64,000 bases of DNA from Stenocarpella maydis (lineage: Eukaryota > Ascomycota > Sordariomycetes > Diaporthales > Diaporthaceae), in the NCBI GenBank assembly GCA_002270565.1, contig NQMI01000023.1, positions 124,001-188,000 on the forward strand. Direction: 5' to 3'. A model generated the notes under the pieces. The model was not told the origin of the DNA, made no database searches, and saw nothing but the letters and a program-made list of their open reading frames with translations. Positions 12,110-22,980 of the stretch are shown here, piece by piece (position 1 is the first letter of the stretch; each line of letters starts with the position of its first letter). The position numbers and the translations under genes are program-made.

Positions 12110-14480
12110 CTACTTTTTTTGTCGCCTAGGCTGTTCCTCCTCATACCCAAGCACCGTAATCTCCTCCTGGGTCTCCTTCTCGTTGCCAACGAGGTCCTCT
12201 ATAGTTAACTCTACCCATAGCAGCTGGTTAATGGTCTCACGAGCCCTCATATAGGGCTTCTTGGCTGTTGGCCCTGGTGTTAAGGCTGTCGTTGCTGGTG
12301 AGGCTGTCTCTGCAGAACGTCGCTTCGGAAGCTGGCGAGTTAGTAGCTTCGTGAGCCCTGCTGCTAACTGCTGGTTCTATCAGATGGCTTCTCGCTGGTT
12401 CTTCCTACTACGGGAGTCCTTCTCATCTAGTAACTGGAGGGTCTTATTATTCCACTTGAATGCTGAGTTAATACGTTATATAGAGGTCATTATCGCCCTC
12501 ATCTTGTTACCTGCCCTACTATCCAGACTGGTGGTTGTTGAGGCTGTCTTCTTGCCCATTATAGCCTTCCCATGGGTTGCAAGAATGCTATCTTCATCTG
12601 CACCAAACGTACTCTCATCACAAGGTCTTCCCTTTATTGCAGTAATCCTATTTAGCTTAAGGACTGCCAGAAGAGGGTTTCCAACTAAGAGGTTATGATT
12701 TAGCTAGTAAGACTTGTAAATATCTTCTCTCTTAAGAGGGCGGCCGGCTTTCTTACTATTAGTAATTCGGCTTGCATAGGGCAAGCTATATTGGGTATAG
12801 ATAGGGTAAATATACGTCGTTAGTAAGCAGTTGCCCCGTAGGACCTGCCCCTAAAGCATTTGCTTTGCGTAACTTCTCGTTATCAAGAGAAGCTCAAGGG
12901 CTGCCTATAATACCTAAAGCAGAAGCTTGCTAAGCTACTTCTACCCGTTAAACTTCTCTAGTAATGATCTCTTCTAATGGGCCTCCTTAGAGTATAGGGC
13001 ATAAGAACTATCTTTTATTATCTTATAGGTAGCCTTAATCAGGTAAAGAATATTACCCATTCTGTAGCTAAGATAGACCTTTAGCTTCCGATATATAGCC
13101 TCTATAGAGGAGGTTGTATATAAGCTGAAGTTGAGGATTTTGCAGGTCTTGTGCGCAGCCCATTTAGCGATAATCTTCTCCTCTTTATTAATGTATTAGG
13201 TCTGAAGGTAGTTAATAATTACCACCTGGTCTAAGAACTTCTCTTATAGGCACTACCAAGCTATATTATAGATCTTATAATCGGTTGAGAGTTCTATAAT
13301 CTTTAGAAGGTTAAATAAAGCCTGATAAATATAGGGGATATCCTCTAATTTAGGGACCTTTACAGGTATTATAGCTTTATTTCTCCCTAGCGCACCCAGT
13401 AAGACTTTATCTTTTGCCTTGCCGGCTTCCTCCTCTTCTGCTTCCTCCTCTTTATCTTCTTTTGCTATTGCTTATAGCCTTTTCTACTTCTTCTTAATAT
13501 TCAACTTAATGTTAACATTAATGTGGAAGAGGTAGAGTTGGTAACGTGCCTAGGGGAATTTATGGCTAAGGGCGTTAATTAGGGTAGTATCATAGTCTGT
13601 TATGAAGACCGTTAGGTTGTCAGCTTGGTAGTGGTGAAGGAGGTTGTAAACTTGCTTTAGAAGCTATTAGAAGTTAGGTTCCTTCTCGCTATTAATGATG
13701 CCTTGGAATAGGGGCAAGTTCTTCCTCATATGGGTTATGTAAGTGCCCTGGAAGTATGGCATCTTCTTATTGTTTATTAAATACATATAGTTGAGCGAGA
13801 GGCACTATATAAAGCGATTCTCTTGAATCCATGCTAACTGTTCCCTTATACACCAGAAGATGCCCATAATATTATCATTACTATTGGTTGTAAAGCGGTA
13901 CCAATATCCCTTCTTCTTAAGTAAGTCTAGTAAGGCTTATATTGGAGTATAGATTCCTTGCTTCTCCTTCCGCCAGCCTGCTAGCCAGTCCTTTATTATA
14001 TTTAGTCCCACGATAACATCAGGATACTATTGTTGGAGTGCCTGCTTAAGCTTCTTCAGCTTTGCCATCAAGGGGTCTTTGGCGGTACGAGCGAGGAATT
14101 CACGCTAGGCTTCTATCAGTTTAATCTAGCTATACTAGGCTCTATTGACTTCTTGAGGGCCGTGAGACTGGTGCTCTATATTGTTAAGCTGAAGGACCCA
14201 TTTGCTAGCAGTCTTCTTGATATAGTGGGCAAGTGCTAACTAGCTATAGTTGGCTTTAATTGTGGAGGAAGAGTGTGTTATTACAGTAGTTGGGCGTTTG
14301 GTACTGCGGTTATACTGCAGACTTATATATATAGGGCTAGAATCCACCTTGATTGTTATGTAGCTAGCTCGCTTTATGACTTTGTCTAACTCAGCTTTGA
14401 GGTCCTTGTAGATATTATATCCATTGTGGAAAAGTCTTAGGTACTTAGGAGGTTAGTAAAGTGCTGGGAGTCAGTTGTTT
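12110..14480 (-). pseudogene. RIP-inactivated MULE transposase, copy 1
   Basis: Minus-strand remnant with many in-frame stops. Fragments still recognisable are 'VFITDYDTTLINALSHKFP', which fits the MULE transposase core (VxVTDxxxALxNAL...FP), followed after one stop by 'HINVNIKLNIKKK', matching the conserved W/H-x-N-K-N block, and a C-terminal tail ending EEEQPRRQKK at 12110. In the run after KFP, copy 1 has TAG where copy 2 keeps CAG, as RIP would produce. It cannot encode a functional enzyme. Confidence 0.8.
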
Positions 14481-14562
14481 GCAGCGGTGATGGTCGGGTC
14501 GTTACTTAATTTAGTAGTAAGTTACGTTCGTCCGTCCGTCGTACCTTACGTCGGCCGTTTCG

Positions 14563-14801
14563 NNNNNNNNNNNNNNNNNNNNNNNNNNNNNNNNNNNNNN
14601 NNNNNNNNNNNNNNNNNNNNNNNNNNNNNNNNNNNNNNNNNNNNNNNNNNNNNNNNNNNNNNNNNNNNNNNNNNNNNNNNNNNNNNNNNNNNNNNNNNNN
14701 NNNNNNNNNNNNNNNNNNNNNNNNNNNNNNNNNNNNNNNNNNNNNNNNNNNNNNNNNNNNNNNNNNNNNNNNNNNNNNNNNNNNNNNNNNNNNNNNNNNN
14801 N
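14563..14801. other. Assembly gap (239 N)
   Basis: Unbroken run of N between the two transposon copies. The 72 bases just before it (14492-14562) match neither transposon copy and contain odd CGTC-rich sequence, so the join around the gap is suspect. Confidence 0.95.
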
Positions 14802-14975
14802 GAGAACGGAGATTCGCAAGGCAGAAAACGGAGGGTACAAGGCAACATGTATCCCTGGTGCGCCAACCTTAATTTGCACTATGGGCTCGCCATATATAAT
14901 AGAAATACACAGCTATTAACTATACATCTATTGCATATTGTCGCTACTATTGTGACTTCTGGCCTTGGTGTTTTG

Positions 14976-17346
14976 CTACTTTCTTTGTTGCCTAGGCTGT
15001 TCCTCCTCGTACCCAAGCATTGTAATCTCCTCCTGAGTCTCCTTCTCATCGCCAATAAGGTCCTCTATAGTTAACTCTACCCATGGCAGCTGGTTGATGG
15101 TCTCACGAGCCCTTATATGGGGCTTCTTGGCTGTTGGCCCTGGTGTTAAGGCCGTCATCGCTGGCGAGGCTATCTCTGCAGAATGTTGCTTTAGAAGCTG
15201 GCGAGTTGGTGGCTTCGTGAGCCCTGCTACCAACTATTAGTCCTATCGGACGGCTTCTCGCTGGTTCTTCCTACTATGGGAGTCCTTCTCATCTAGTAAC
15301 TAGAGGGTCTCATTATTCCACTTAAATGCTGAGTTAATATATTATATAGAGGTTGTTATCGCCCTTATCTTGTTACCTGCTCTACTACCCAGACTGGTAG
15401 TTGTTAAGGCTATCTTCTTGCCTATTATAGCCTTCCTATAGGTTGCAAGAATGCTATCTTTATCTGCACCAAATGTACTCTTGTTATAAGGTCTTCCCTT
15501 TATTGTAGTAACCCTATTCGGCTTAAAAACTGCTAGAAGAGGGTTTCCAACTGAGAGGTTATAATCTAGCTAGTAAGACTTGTGAATATCTTCTCTCTTA
15601 AGAGGGCGGCCGGCTTCCTTACTATTGGTAATTCGGCTTGTATAGGGCAAGCTGTATTAGGTATAGATAGGGCAAATGCACGTTGTTGGTAAGCAGTTGC
15701 CCTATAGGACCTGCCCCTAAAGCATTCGCTTTGCGTGACTTCTCATTATTGAGAGAAGCTTAAGGGCTGCTTATAATACCTGAAGCGGAAGCTTACTAAG
15801 CTACTTCTGCCCGTTGAACTTCTCTAGTAATGATATCTTCTAATGGGCCTCCTTAGAGCGTAGGGCATGAGAACTATCCTCTATTATCTTATAGGCAGCC
15901 TTAATTAGGTAGAAAACGTTACTCATTCTGTGGCCGAGATAGACCTTTAGCTTCTGATGTGTGGCCTCTGTGGAGGAGGTTGCATGTAAGCTGAAGTTGA
16001 GGATTTTGCAGGTCTTGTGTGCAGCCCATTTGGCAACAATCTTCTCCCTTTTGTTAATATATTAGGTCTGAAGGTAGTTAATAATTGCCACCTGGTCTGA
16101 GAACTTCTCTTGTAGGCGCTGCTAAGCTATATTATAGATCTTATGATTGGTTGAGAATTCTATAATCTTTAGAAGGTTGAATAGAGCCTGATGAGTGTAG
16201 GGGATATCCTCTAATTTGGGGACCTTTGCAGGTATTATGGCTTTGTTTCTCCCTAGCGCACCTAGTAAGACCTTATCTTCTGCCTTACTGGCTTCCTCCT
16301 CTTCTGCTTCCTCCCCTTCATCTTCTTCTATTATCGCTTATAGCTTTTTCTACTTCTTTTTGATATTTAACTTGATGTTAGTGTTAATGTGGAAGAGGCA
16401 GAGTTGGTAATGTGCCTGGGGGAATTTGTGGCTGAGGGCGTTGATTAGGGTAGTATTATAGTTTGTTATGAAGACTATTGGGTTATCGGCTTAGTAGTAG
16501 CGGAGGAGGTTGTGAACTTACTCTAGAAGCCATCGGAAGTTAGGTTCCTTCTCGCTATTGATGATGCCTTGGAATAGGGGCAAGTTCTTCCTTGTATGGG
16601 TTATGTAAGTGCCCTGGAAGTATGGTATCTTCTTGTTATTTGTTGAATATGTATAATCGAGTGAGAGGCACTATGTGAAGTGATTCTCTTGAATCTATGC
16701 TAACTGTTCCCTTGTATACCAGAAGATGCCCGTGACATTATTGTTATTATTGGTTGCAAAGCGATACCAATATCCCTTCTTCTCAAGCAAGTCTAGTGAG
16801 GCTTGTATTGGAGTGTAGATTCCTTACTTCTCCTTCCGCCAGCCTGCTAGCCAGTCCTTCATTATATTTGGTCCTATGATAATATCAGGATATTGTTGTT
16901 GGAGTGCCTGCTTAAGCTTCTTCGGCTTTACCATTGAGGGGTCTTTGGCGGTATGAGTGAGGAATTCACGCTGGGCTTTTATTAGTTTAACCTAGCCATG
17001 CTGGGCTCTACCGACTTCTTAAGGGCCGTAAGACTGGTGCTCTGTATTGTTAAGCTGAAGGACCTATTTGCCAGCAGTCTTCTTGGTGTAGTGGGTAAGT
17101 GCTGACCAGCTATAGTTGGCTTTGATCGTGGAGGAAGAGTGTATTGTTGTAGTAGTTGGGCGTTTGGTGCCGCGGCTACACTGCAGACTTGCATATGCAG
17201 GGCTAGAATCCACCTTGACTGTTATATAGCTAGCTCGCTTTATGACTTTATCTAACTCAGCTTTGAGGTCCTTATAGGTATTGTATCTATTGTGGAAAAG
17301 TCTTAGGTACTCAGGAGGTTGGTAAAGTGCTGGGAGTCTGTTGTTT
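14976..17346 (-). pseudogene. RIP-damaged MULE transposase with FAR1-like N-terminus, copy 2
   Basis: Minus strand, stop at 14976. The N-terminal part reads 'LQCSRGTKRPTTTTIHSSS' followed by 'WSALTHYTKKTAGK', a stop at an expected Trp codon, then 'VLQLNNTEHQS'; this is the layout of the FAR1-type zinc-binding domain that precedes fungal MULE transposases. Further on, 'HKFPQAHYQLCLFHINTNI' matches the catalytic-core region. Stops at expected Trp (TGG to TAG) and Gln (CAA to TAA) codons fit RIP. It is less damaged than copy 1 but still interrupted. Confidence 0.8.
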
Positions 17347-17662
17347 GCAGCGGTAATATAGGCGTTCCAGTTGTAACAGTCTGCCTGCTACTGCGCCTTG
17401 AGGCGGGTATAGTTAGGGGCCTGTATTATCGCTATAATATTAAAAAATTTGATTCTAACTGGTGATGATATATCTCTAATGGCCAAACCATTAATTGCAA
17501 GAAGTATTTGGCTAGTATTGTATGTAGTGGGTGGTTGGCAAGGGAGTATTGTTTGGTGGGTGAAGGGGGTTTGGTAGGTCTGCAGATGAAGGGCATAAAA
17601 GGCACCTGGTTGGGGTGGTGTGTGAGGTTGAATGGAGCGCTCTGATTGGCTGGGGGTACTTA

Positions 17663-17714
17663 TTGCCTTGTACCCTCCGTTTTCTGCCTTGCGAATCTCC
17701 GTTCTCTTCTAGAA
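17663..17714 (-). repeat. MULE terminal inverted repeat, right (copy 2)
   Basis: Exact reverse complement of the 52-base left repeat at 11928-11979, ending CTTCTAGAA. Read directly. Confidence 0.9.
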
Positions 17715-18093
17715 TTATTATCTTCCGTCCATTTTCCCTCTCGGGTTTCTTTCTTGTCTCATCTTGCAAAATCTATCTTGTGCCTGCAGCTGCACTGCTA
17801 CTGTATTGGAAGACGGTCAGAACAGCCTCGTTGAGAACATTCAGAGGCACCATAAGCACACTTGATGAAAACGTCCTATCCTGTTACGTCTGATACAGAA
17901 AGACAACTGCTACCAACGGGCGATCTGCGTGTTTTTTTTTTTTTTTTGGAGGACCCGGCAGACGAGTTCATGCAGTACGAGATGGCTGGGATTTTCAAAG
18001 ATCACCATGTATAATTTCATCCGTTCACGCCATGTTCCGTTCTGCCTGTTTCCCGAGACCAGCCACAAATTATCTTACAGAATTCTTCGCCCT
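17715..18093. other. Spacer between MULE and orphan gene
   Basis: No gene is seen. It holds a 16-base T run at 17932-17947 and the 3' flank of the minus-strand orphan gene. Confidence 0.5.
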
Positions 18094-19824
18094 TTACATG
18101 TTCGACTGCATAAAATGGAGGATATCTCTCAGCCTGAACATAACCTCATATCTCCTTCTGTGCTGGAAAACCTTCATAATGTCCGTCACCCACTTCTTGC
18201 CGTCCTCCTGGGCCAGGCGTTTGTGATCCCCCGACCCTAGACAGCCCCAGAAGCATTTGCAAAACGCGTCGTCCAGCTTCTCCAGCTTGCTCAGGCTGTC
18301 CGCGCTGCCGTCGACGTCGTACAGCTCGGCCTTGGTCATCATGAAACCCTTCATCGCAGACATTGCCCACTTGGTGTCCAGCCATCGCTCCAGGTCGTCA
18401 TCCTGCTTATCGGCAAATGCCTTCCTCGCCTTCGACTTGAGGTTAGCCATGCGGTCGGTCGGTGCTTGCTTAGCAGCGTTGAAGAGCTGGCGCAGGAGCC
18501 TCAGCTCCCGGAAGCACCGCCGGGCGGCCTCCTCGTCCAGGAGGTCGAAGAAGAAGCACCACCGGTCGGTGAGCTCCTCTGGAGAGCGCGCAGTTATGGC
18601 CGGTCGCTTGATAATCTTGTTCTCTACCGATGCCTTTGGGGTCTCAGGTGGCTCCCACATCTCATCCAGGCGGGCCGCGATGCTGTCCCGCATGCCTGCC
18701 TTCTCCTCTGAGGACCGTGGTGGTGCGACGGTCTCCTGGATCTTGTCGCACATGTCGAGTATTTCCCAGATCATGGCCGCGTGCTGGGGCGCAATCTGTG
18801 CCGCCTCCCTGAGTTGCTTCACCCACTGCTTGTCGAAGGCCAGCCTCTCCTGTTCAGACTCCGAGAGGACAACCCAGCAGTCCCGTATGCCGAACCCATC
18901 CTGGCCAGGGAGACCGACGTCTCCTGACGGGCTGAACCGACCCTTTTGGGACAGGAGAATCTTCAGCTTCTCTGCCATGGTGACCATGAGGTGAGTGACG
19001 CTCTCCCATCTCTGCTCTTCATTCCGCAGAGTGAGTGCAAGGCATAGCGCGAACTTCCCTGTCTCGTGGCCGAGATACTCCTCTGCCTGTCTCTTCAGTT
19101 CATCCGCGCTGAGGAACTCGTCGGCGAAGTCAGCTTGCTCAAGCTTGTCGATGCTTTCCCTGGTATCCTTCAAGTTGGCCTTGCAAATTTTCCTGATGGT
19201 GTCCACTGAGATCTTCTCTTTCCTCTTCGGTGGCGCCTGCTGTGTCTCCGGTGCCTTCTTTGCCGACAAAACACTTAGGCGGCGCTTCAAAGACGGAGCG
19301 GAAGCGTTGTCTCTGTTTGGAGAAGGTGTCCTCCTGGCTGTGGATTCATTGATGCTGGAAAGTAAGGAAGAAATGCTAATCTGGTCGAGCACTCCGGTTG
19401 GCTGCTGACCCAGGACATCGCAATGCTGCTGTACAGCTCCTGAGCGACCTAGAGGGCCACCGTGGAGATTTTGGCCCAGCTCTATCAGCCCCTGGGCAAC
19501 GTCCGGATGCTTCATAGCCGCAGCAACCAAGAGCCGGACGAGATCGGGATGCAGGTTAGCCTTTGGGTCGAAAGCCTGGATTGCTTCCGTAGCGGCAGAC
19601 TGCGGGTTATCGAGCAGGCGCAGTGCCCTGATTGCGAAGACGAGCGAATCATCGCCCTCCTCTGCCTCATCTGGACCCTCATCGGTGGAGAGCTTCCGGG
19701 GTAGAGTCTCCGTAGCGTCTGTAGCGACGGAGTCGTTAGTGAGAATCGAAGCGACAGATGCCATCGAGTCAGGCCGGTCCGCCGTTGGCAGCGAAGCTGG
19801 CAGCTTCTCAAAAATGGCTGCCAT
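18094..19824 (-). CDS. Hypothetical protein, orphan, single exon
   Basis: Uninterrupted frame of 576 residues with GC-rich third positions, so clearly coding, but I do not recognise the family. I chose the ATG at 19824 (context AGCACCATGGC); in-frame ATGs at 19836 and 19938 would add 4 or 38 residues. The N-terminal third is Ser/Thr- and acid-rich and probably disordered; a basic Arg/Lys stretch ('PSLKRRLSVLSAKK', 'PPKRKEKISVDTIRKICK') could be a nuclear signal. The C-terminal two thirds are rich in Glu, Lys, Leu and Trp and look all-helical, with no signal peptide or membrane helix. No catalytic motif was found. It sits between the MULE pair and a repeat block. A lineage-restricted cytosolic or nuclear protein is the best statement. 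Confidence 0.75.
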   Translation of the reverse strand: MAAIFEKLPASLPTADRPDSMASVASILTNDSVATDATETLPRKLSTDEGPDEAEEGDDSLVFAIRALRLLDNPQSAATEAIQAFDPKANLHPDLVRLLVAAAMKHPDVAQGLIELGQNLHGGPLGRSGAVQQHCDVLGQQPTGVLDQISISSLLSSINESTARRTPSPNRDNASAPSLKRRLSVLSAKKAPETQQAPPKRKEKISVDTIRKICKANLKDTRESIDKLEQADFADEFLSADELKRQAEEYLGHETGKFALCLALTLRNEEQRWESVTHLMVTMAEKLKILLSQKGRFSPSGDVGLPGQDGFGIRDCWVVLSESEQERLAFDKQWVKQLREAAQIAPQHAAMIWEILDMCDKIQETVAPPRSSEEKAGMRDSIAARLDEMWEPPETPKASVENKIIKRPAITARSPEELTDRWCFFFDLLDEEAARRCFRELRLLRQLFNAAKQAPTDRMANLKSKARKAFADKQDDDLERWLDTKWAMSAMKGFMMTKAELYDVDGSADSLSKLEKLDDAFCKCFWGCLGSGDHKRLAQEDGKKWVTDIMKVFQHRRRYEVMFRLRDILHFMQSNM

Positions 19825-21383
19825 GGTGCTTGTCATATGTGTATGGTCAAGCAGGTCGTATGTATAGTGGAGCAATGGGGTATAAGAGCACACAGTTCTG
19901 TCAAGACGTGCAGCGGATTGGGACGAAAGTAGGTGCATCTAGGGGAAAAGACGACTAGATGGCCTTTTGAGCCGATGCATCAGGCCAGTCGATAGTGGTC
20001 GGCAATGAATAATGCCATTAATACAAACCCGTTATAGTGAAACGCCTCAGTCGGCATCTTTTGTCTTGGGCCACGCTTGTCGTTGCTTGATTCGAGGGAA
20101 GTATGTGTGAGAGTTCACTTGGCATAGGTGGCATGTGGTAGCGATCAAGGTCTAAAATTAGGGCTTAGGGTGTTATTCTCCTGGGTTGAACAGTATCAGA
20201 ACCAGGTCACTAGGAAACAGCCGACTGTTGCAAGATGTAAACCATGCCAGCACGGACGACTTCTGGAACTGGTGTTCTCTGGTAACCCCCAGTGCCAGCC
20301 ATTGGGGTGTCGCATCGCCAAGAAATGCCAAATGTTTCGAATGCTGAGCAGAAACACTCTAGGCGAAGACCCCTGATGCAGCCAACGACCGTAAAACATC
20401 TCTACGACACCATCAGATGGTGGCAACCATTTTGGGAAATCACCATAGAGCTGGGACAGGAGACAGAAACAAATATCACATACCTAAGACCCACCTGTTA
20501 AAGGCCCAACCAGCCCCCCTTTTTTTTGGAGGTAGGGGGGGGGGGACATGTCAGAGCTGATTTCGACAAAGTTCTTGCAGTCATCCTCACATGCAGTCTT
20601 TAAATCGGTGTAGGTTTGATCTGAGTAGGCTCAAATTATCTCGGGCTTGCCGTCGTTAATTACTCGTGGAATGCCGAGCCACTACGTACGCAGACACGGA
20701 CACCTGCATGGGACCAATGCCCCAGTCTACCGTGTTTTCGGGAATCATGGACACTTTAAACCTGGGATGCATCATTCTGCAATGGACAAACAGTGGGGAA
20801 AACATGTAACGCCGAGATTCTATCTCAAGTTTTCATACTTTGCCATGGACCCGGCTCGGTCAATGTTCCGTGATTAGGCGTCGAGTCGCGTGCTTTTTAG
20901 ATTCGGGCCTTCCTGTGGGACTCCGTGCTGGCTATGGCAATTACAAATTCACGGTGCGATCATTCAGCTGATCGGCTACGTTCGCAGGACATTTCGTTGA
21001 AGGGGTGATGGCGTCCCGGAGCAAGCGTACATATGCCCTGGTGTACCAAGGCCGACAGTCAGGAGCGCCATTTTCTCAGAAATGCATCCATGCACGGCGC
21101 GCCTACATAGTATTTTCAACCAAATCAGCTAGCATCACTGGTATGTGGCGGAAAGCAAGAACAATAATGCCTTCTCGCGGGGCTCCCTCCCTGAATATAA
21201 TGCGCTGTGAGTCTATATGATACTCAGAGTAGGCTACGACCAGCAGCGAGGGAGGGTATCTTATATCCACAAGGCTGATAAATGACTGGCGTACTCCTTT
21301 TTACGTTTTGAAACTACCATGCACTCCGCCATTACGTCGCCTGGGATCCATCCTGCATGTGGGCAGCCTGCAAAATCAGACTA

Positions 21384-21443
21384 GTGTGGAAATTATAAAG
21401 GTACGCAATTGCAGTGCAATTGCGGTATTGCTTTTGCGTTCTA
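21384..21443 (+). repeat. Dispersed palindrome-centred repeat, copy A
   Basis: Begins GTGTGGAAATTATAAAGGTA and contains AATTGCAGTGCAATT, a perfect inverted repeat around one base, then GCGG and a GCTTTTGCG tail. Copy B lies 302 bases downstream in the same orientation. Confidence 0.75.
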
Positions 21444-21685
21444 TAGTTATAAGCCCGGTTCGCTAGTCTAGAGGTTATACCCTAGAACTTCCCTTGGCTG
21501 TGAGAATATATAATTCGTGCTAGCCTGAAAAACTCTAATATTTCCCTGAATGATAAAGGTTCTAAGTTTAAATACTCTAAAAGCTCACGGGTTTGATAGC
21601 TACCCTTGCTAGAAGCGCGTTATGGCTAGGGCTGCTATATAGGGGTTACTTTACTCGATGTAAATCACCTAGCAAACCGGGGGCT

Positions 21686-21745
21686 GTGTGGAAAATATAG
21701 AGGTATGCAAGTGCAGTGCAATTGCGGCGTCGCTTTTGCGGTCCA
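21686..21745 (+). repeat. Dispersed palindrome-centred repeat, copy B
   Basis: Same order of motifs as copy A: GTGTGGAAAATATAGAGGTA, then AAGTGCAGTGCAATTGCGG and CGTCGCTTTTGCGG. One arm of the palindrome has a mismatch. Confidence 0.75.
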
Positions 21746-22943
21746 CAACTAGCTGTTTACGGCCTGTGAGCCTTGTAGCTCTATGTTGAAGAGAGGTGAA
21801 GACTATAAATTTATTAGGTGAGAGTACTGCGAGATTCAGAATTTCTTATTGATAATCCTGTGGCCAGATGTATTGACCAAGTTGTGACCATCAGGGTGAC
21901 TTCGCTTGCTAAACTTGTTTTTGATGGACGAGATCGCTCTGCCAGGTGTCAAACTTGACCTTGAATCAAATATAACATCATCGCCATGCCTTAAGGGCAC
22001 CAACTGCTATTTTTCAGCTAGAGAACTCGACTTTTTGGCCAGTGCTATCCCCGTTCCCATGCCTCATTCTCTGCTTTCTGCTGAGATCTAACTGCAGAGT
22101 TTTTGGTCAGAATCTTGGAATACCCCGGACACACCCATTGAGCAAGACCCGCTTTCCCATCGGGAGGCCCCCCAGAGTGAGAATAGAGCTTTGAAAAGGA
22201 GTCCCGGAGAAAGTTGCTCAGGGCGCGTTGTTTCAAGCGACGTGACAGGTGACATGACGGCAACGGCTGCGTGGACTGGAAGGCAACTTCATGCGTGACC
22301 ACCTGGGAGTTTGGCGAACGAGCATAGCACAACAAGACCGTTGCAAGGTGGGTTGCTCCCACACAGTGTGTCATAATCAGGTCTGCGAGCTTTGAAAACA
22401 CGTCTGCTTGCGCTTCCACCGCGCTTGTATCGTTGCCTAGGTATCCTCTACGGACCCATTCAATCCAAAGATTTGGTGGTTTAGACTGAGCGACAACCTC
22501 TGATTCCCCGCGATACAAGGTGGGCATGTGGTGATCGCAAAGAAGAGACCGAGAGCTGTGGATGGTGTGGGAAAGACGGGTAGAAAGTTGCAGCGCGTAG
22601 GTCACAAATCCTGAGGTCACGGGAACTCAGCTTTCCTGCTCTGGCAGGCCAACTATCCCCTTCGATGTGTCGGCTCTAACCAGCCTATCAGGTTCTGTGG
22701 ACATCTAATTACTGTTTCGGAGACTAGAGCCTCCCGAGGACTTACACGCTGTCTCGAGAGACAAGTGCCAGTAGTTGAAGTTTTTTGTTGTGATAGAACT
22801 TGATTGTATGATATGCCCTTCTAGGCTTCCAGTGTTATTTGGGCTGATATTTACCCTTCGCGGCAACGCTACACTGGTTGGCATACAGTCCTCGATGCTT
22901 CTCACATGTGTAATCCCCTTTATATTAAACAGAGATAGGAAGA

Positions 22944-22980
22944 CGAATTGCACTGCAATTACGGCGTCGCTTTTGTTCCA
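22944..22980 (+). repeat. Dispersed palindrome-centred repeat, partial copy C
   Basis: Retains GAATTGCACTGCAATTACGG and CGTCGCTTTTG but lacks the GTGTGG leader of copies A and B. Confidence 0.65.

Larger units (their letters stand above)
11928..14491 (-). mobile_element. MULE (Mutator-like) DNA transposon, copy 1, right end missing
   Basis: Left terminal inverted repeat at 11928-11979, then a body that matches copy 2 almost base for base at an offset of 2865-2866. The match stops near 14491, before the right end that copy 2 possesses. Nearly all differences that I compared between copies are C/T or G/A transitions, the signature of RIP. The transposase remnant lies on the minus strand. The missing end falls at or inside the N gap, so truncation may be biological or an assembly fault. 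Confidence 0.85.
14802..17714 (-). mobile_element. MULE DNA transposon, copy 2
   Basis: Direct repeat of copy 1. The left inverted repeat is entered at its ninth or tenth base straight after the N gap (GAGAACGGAG...), and the right inverted repeat is complete at 17663-17714. The right subterminal part at 17357-17662 is present only in this copy. Body length is about 2.9 kb, within the range of autonomous fungal MULEs. Target-site duplications cannot be scored because the left flank is inside the gap. Confidence 0.86.
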
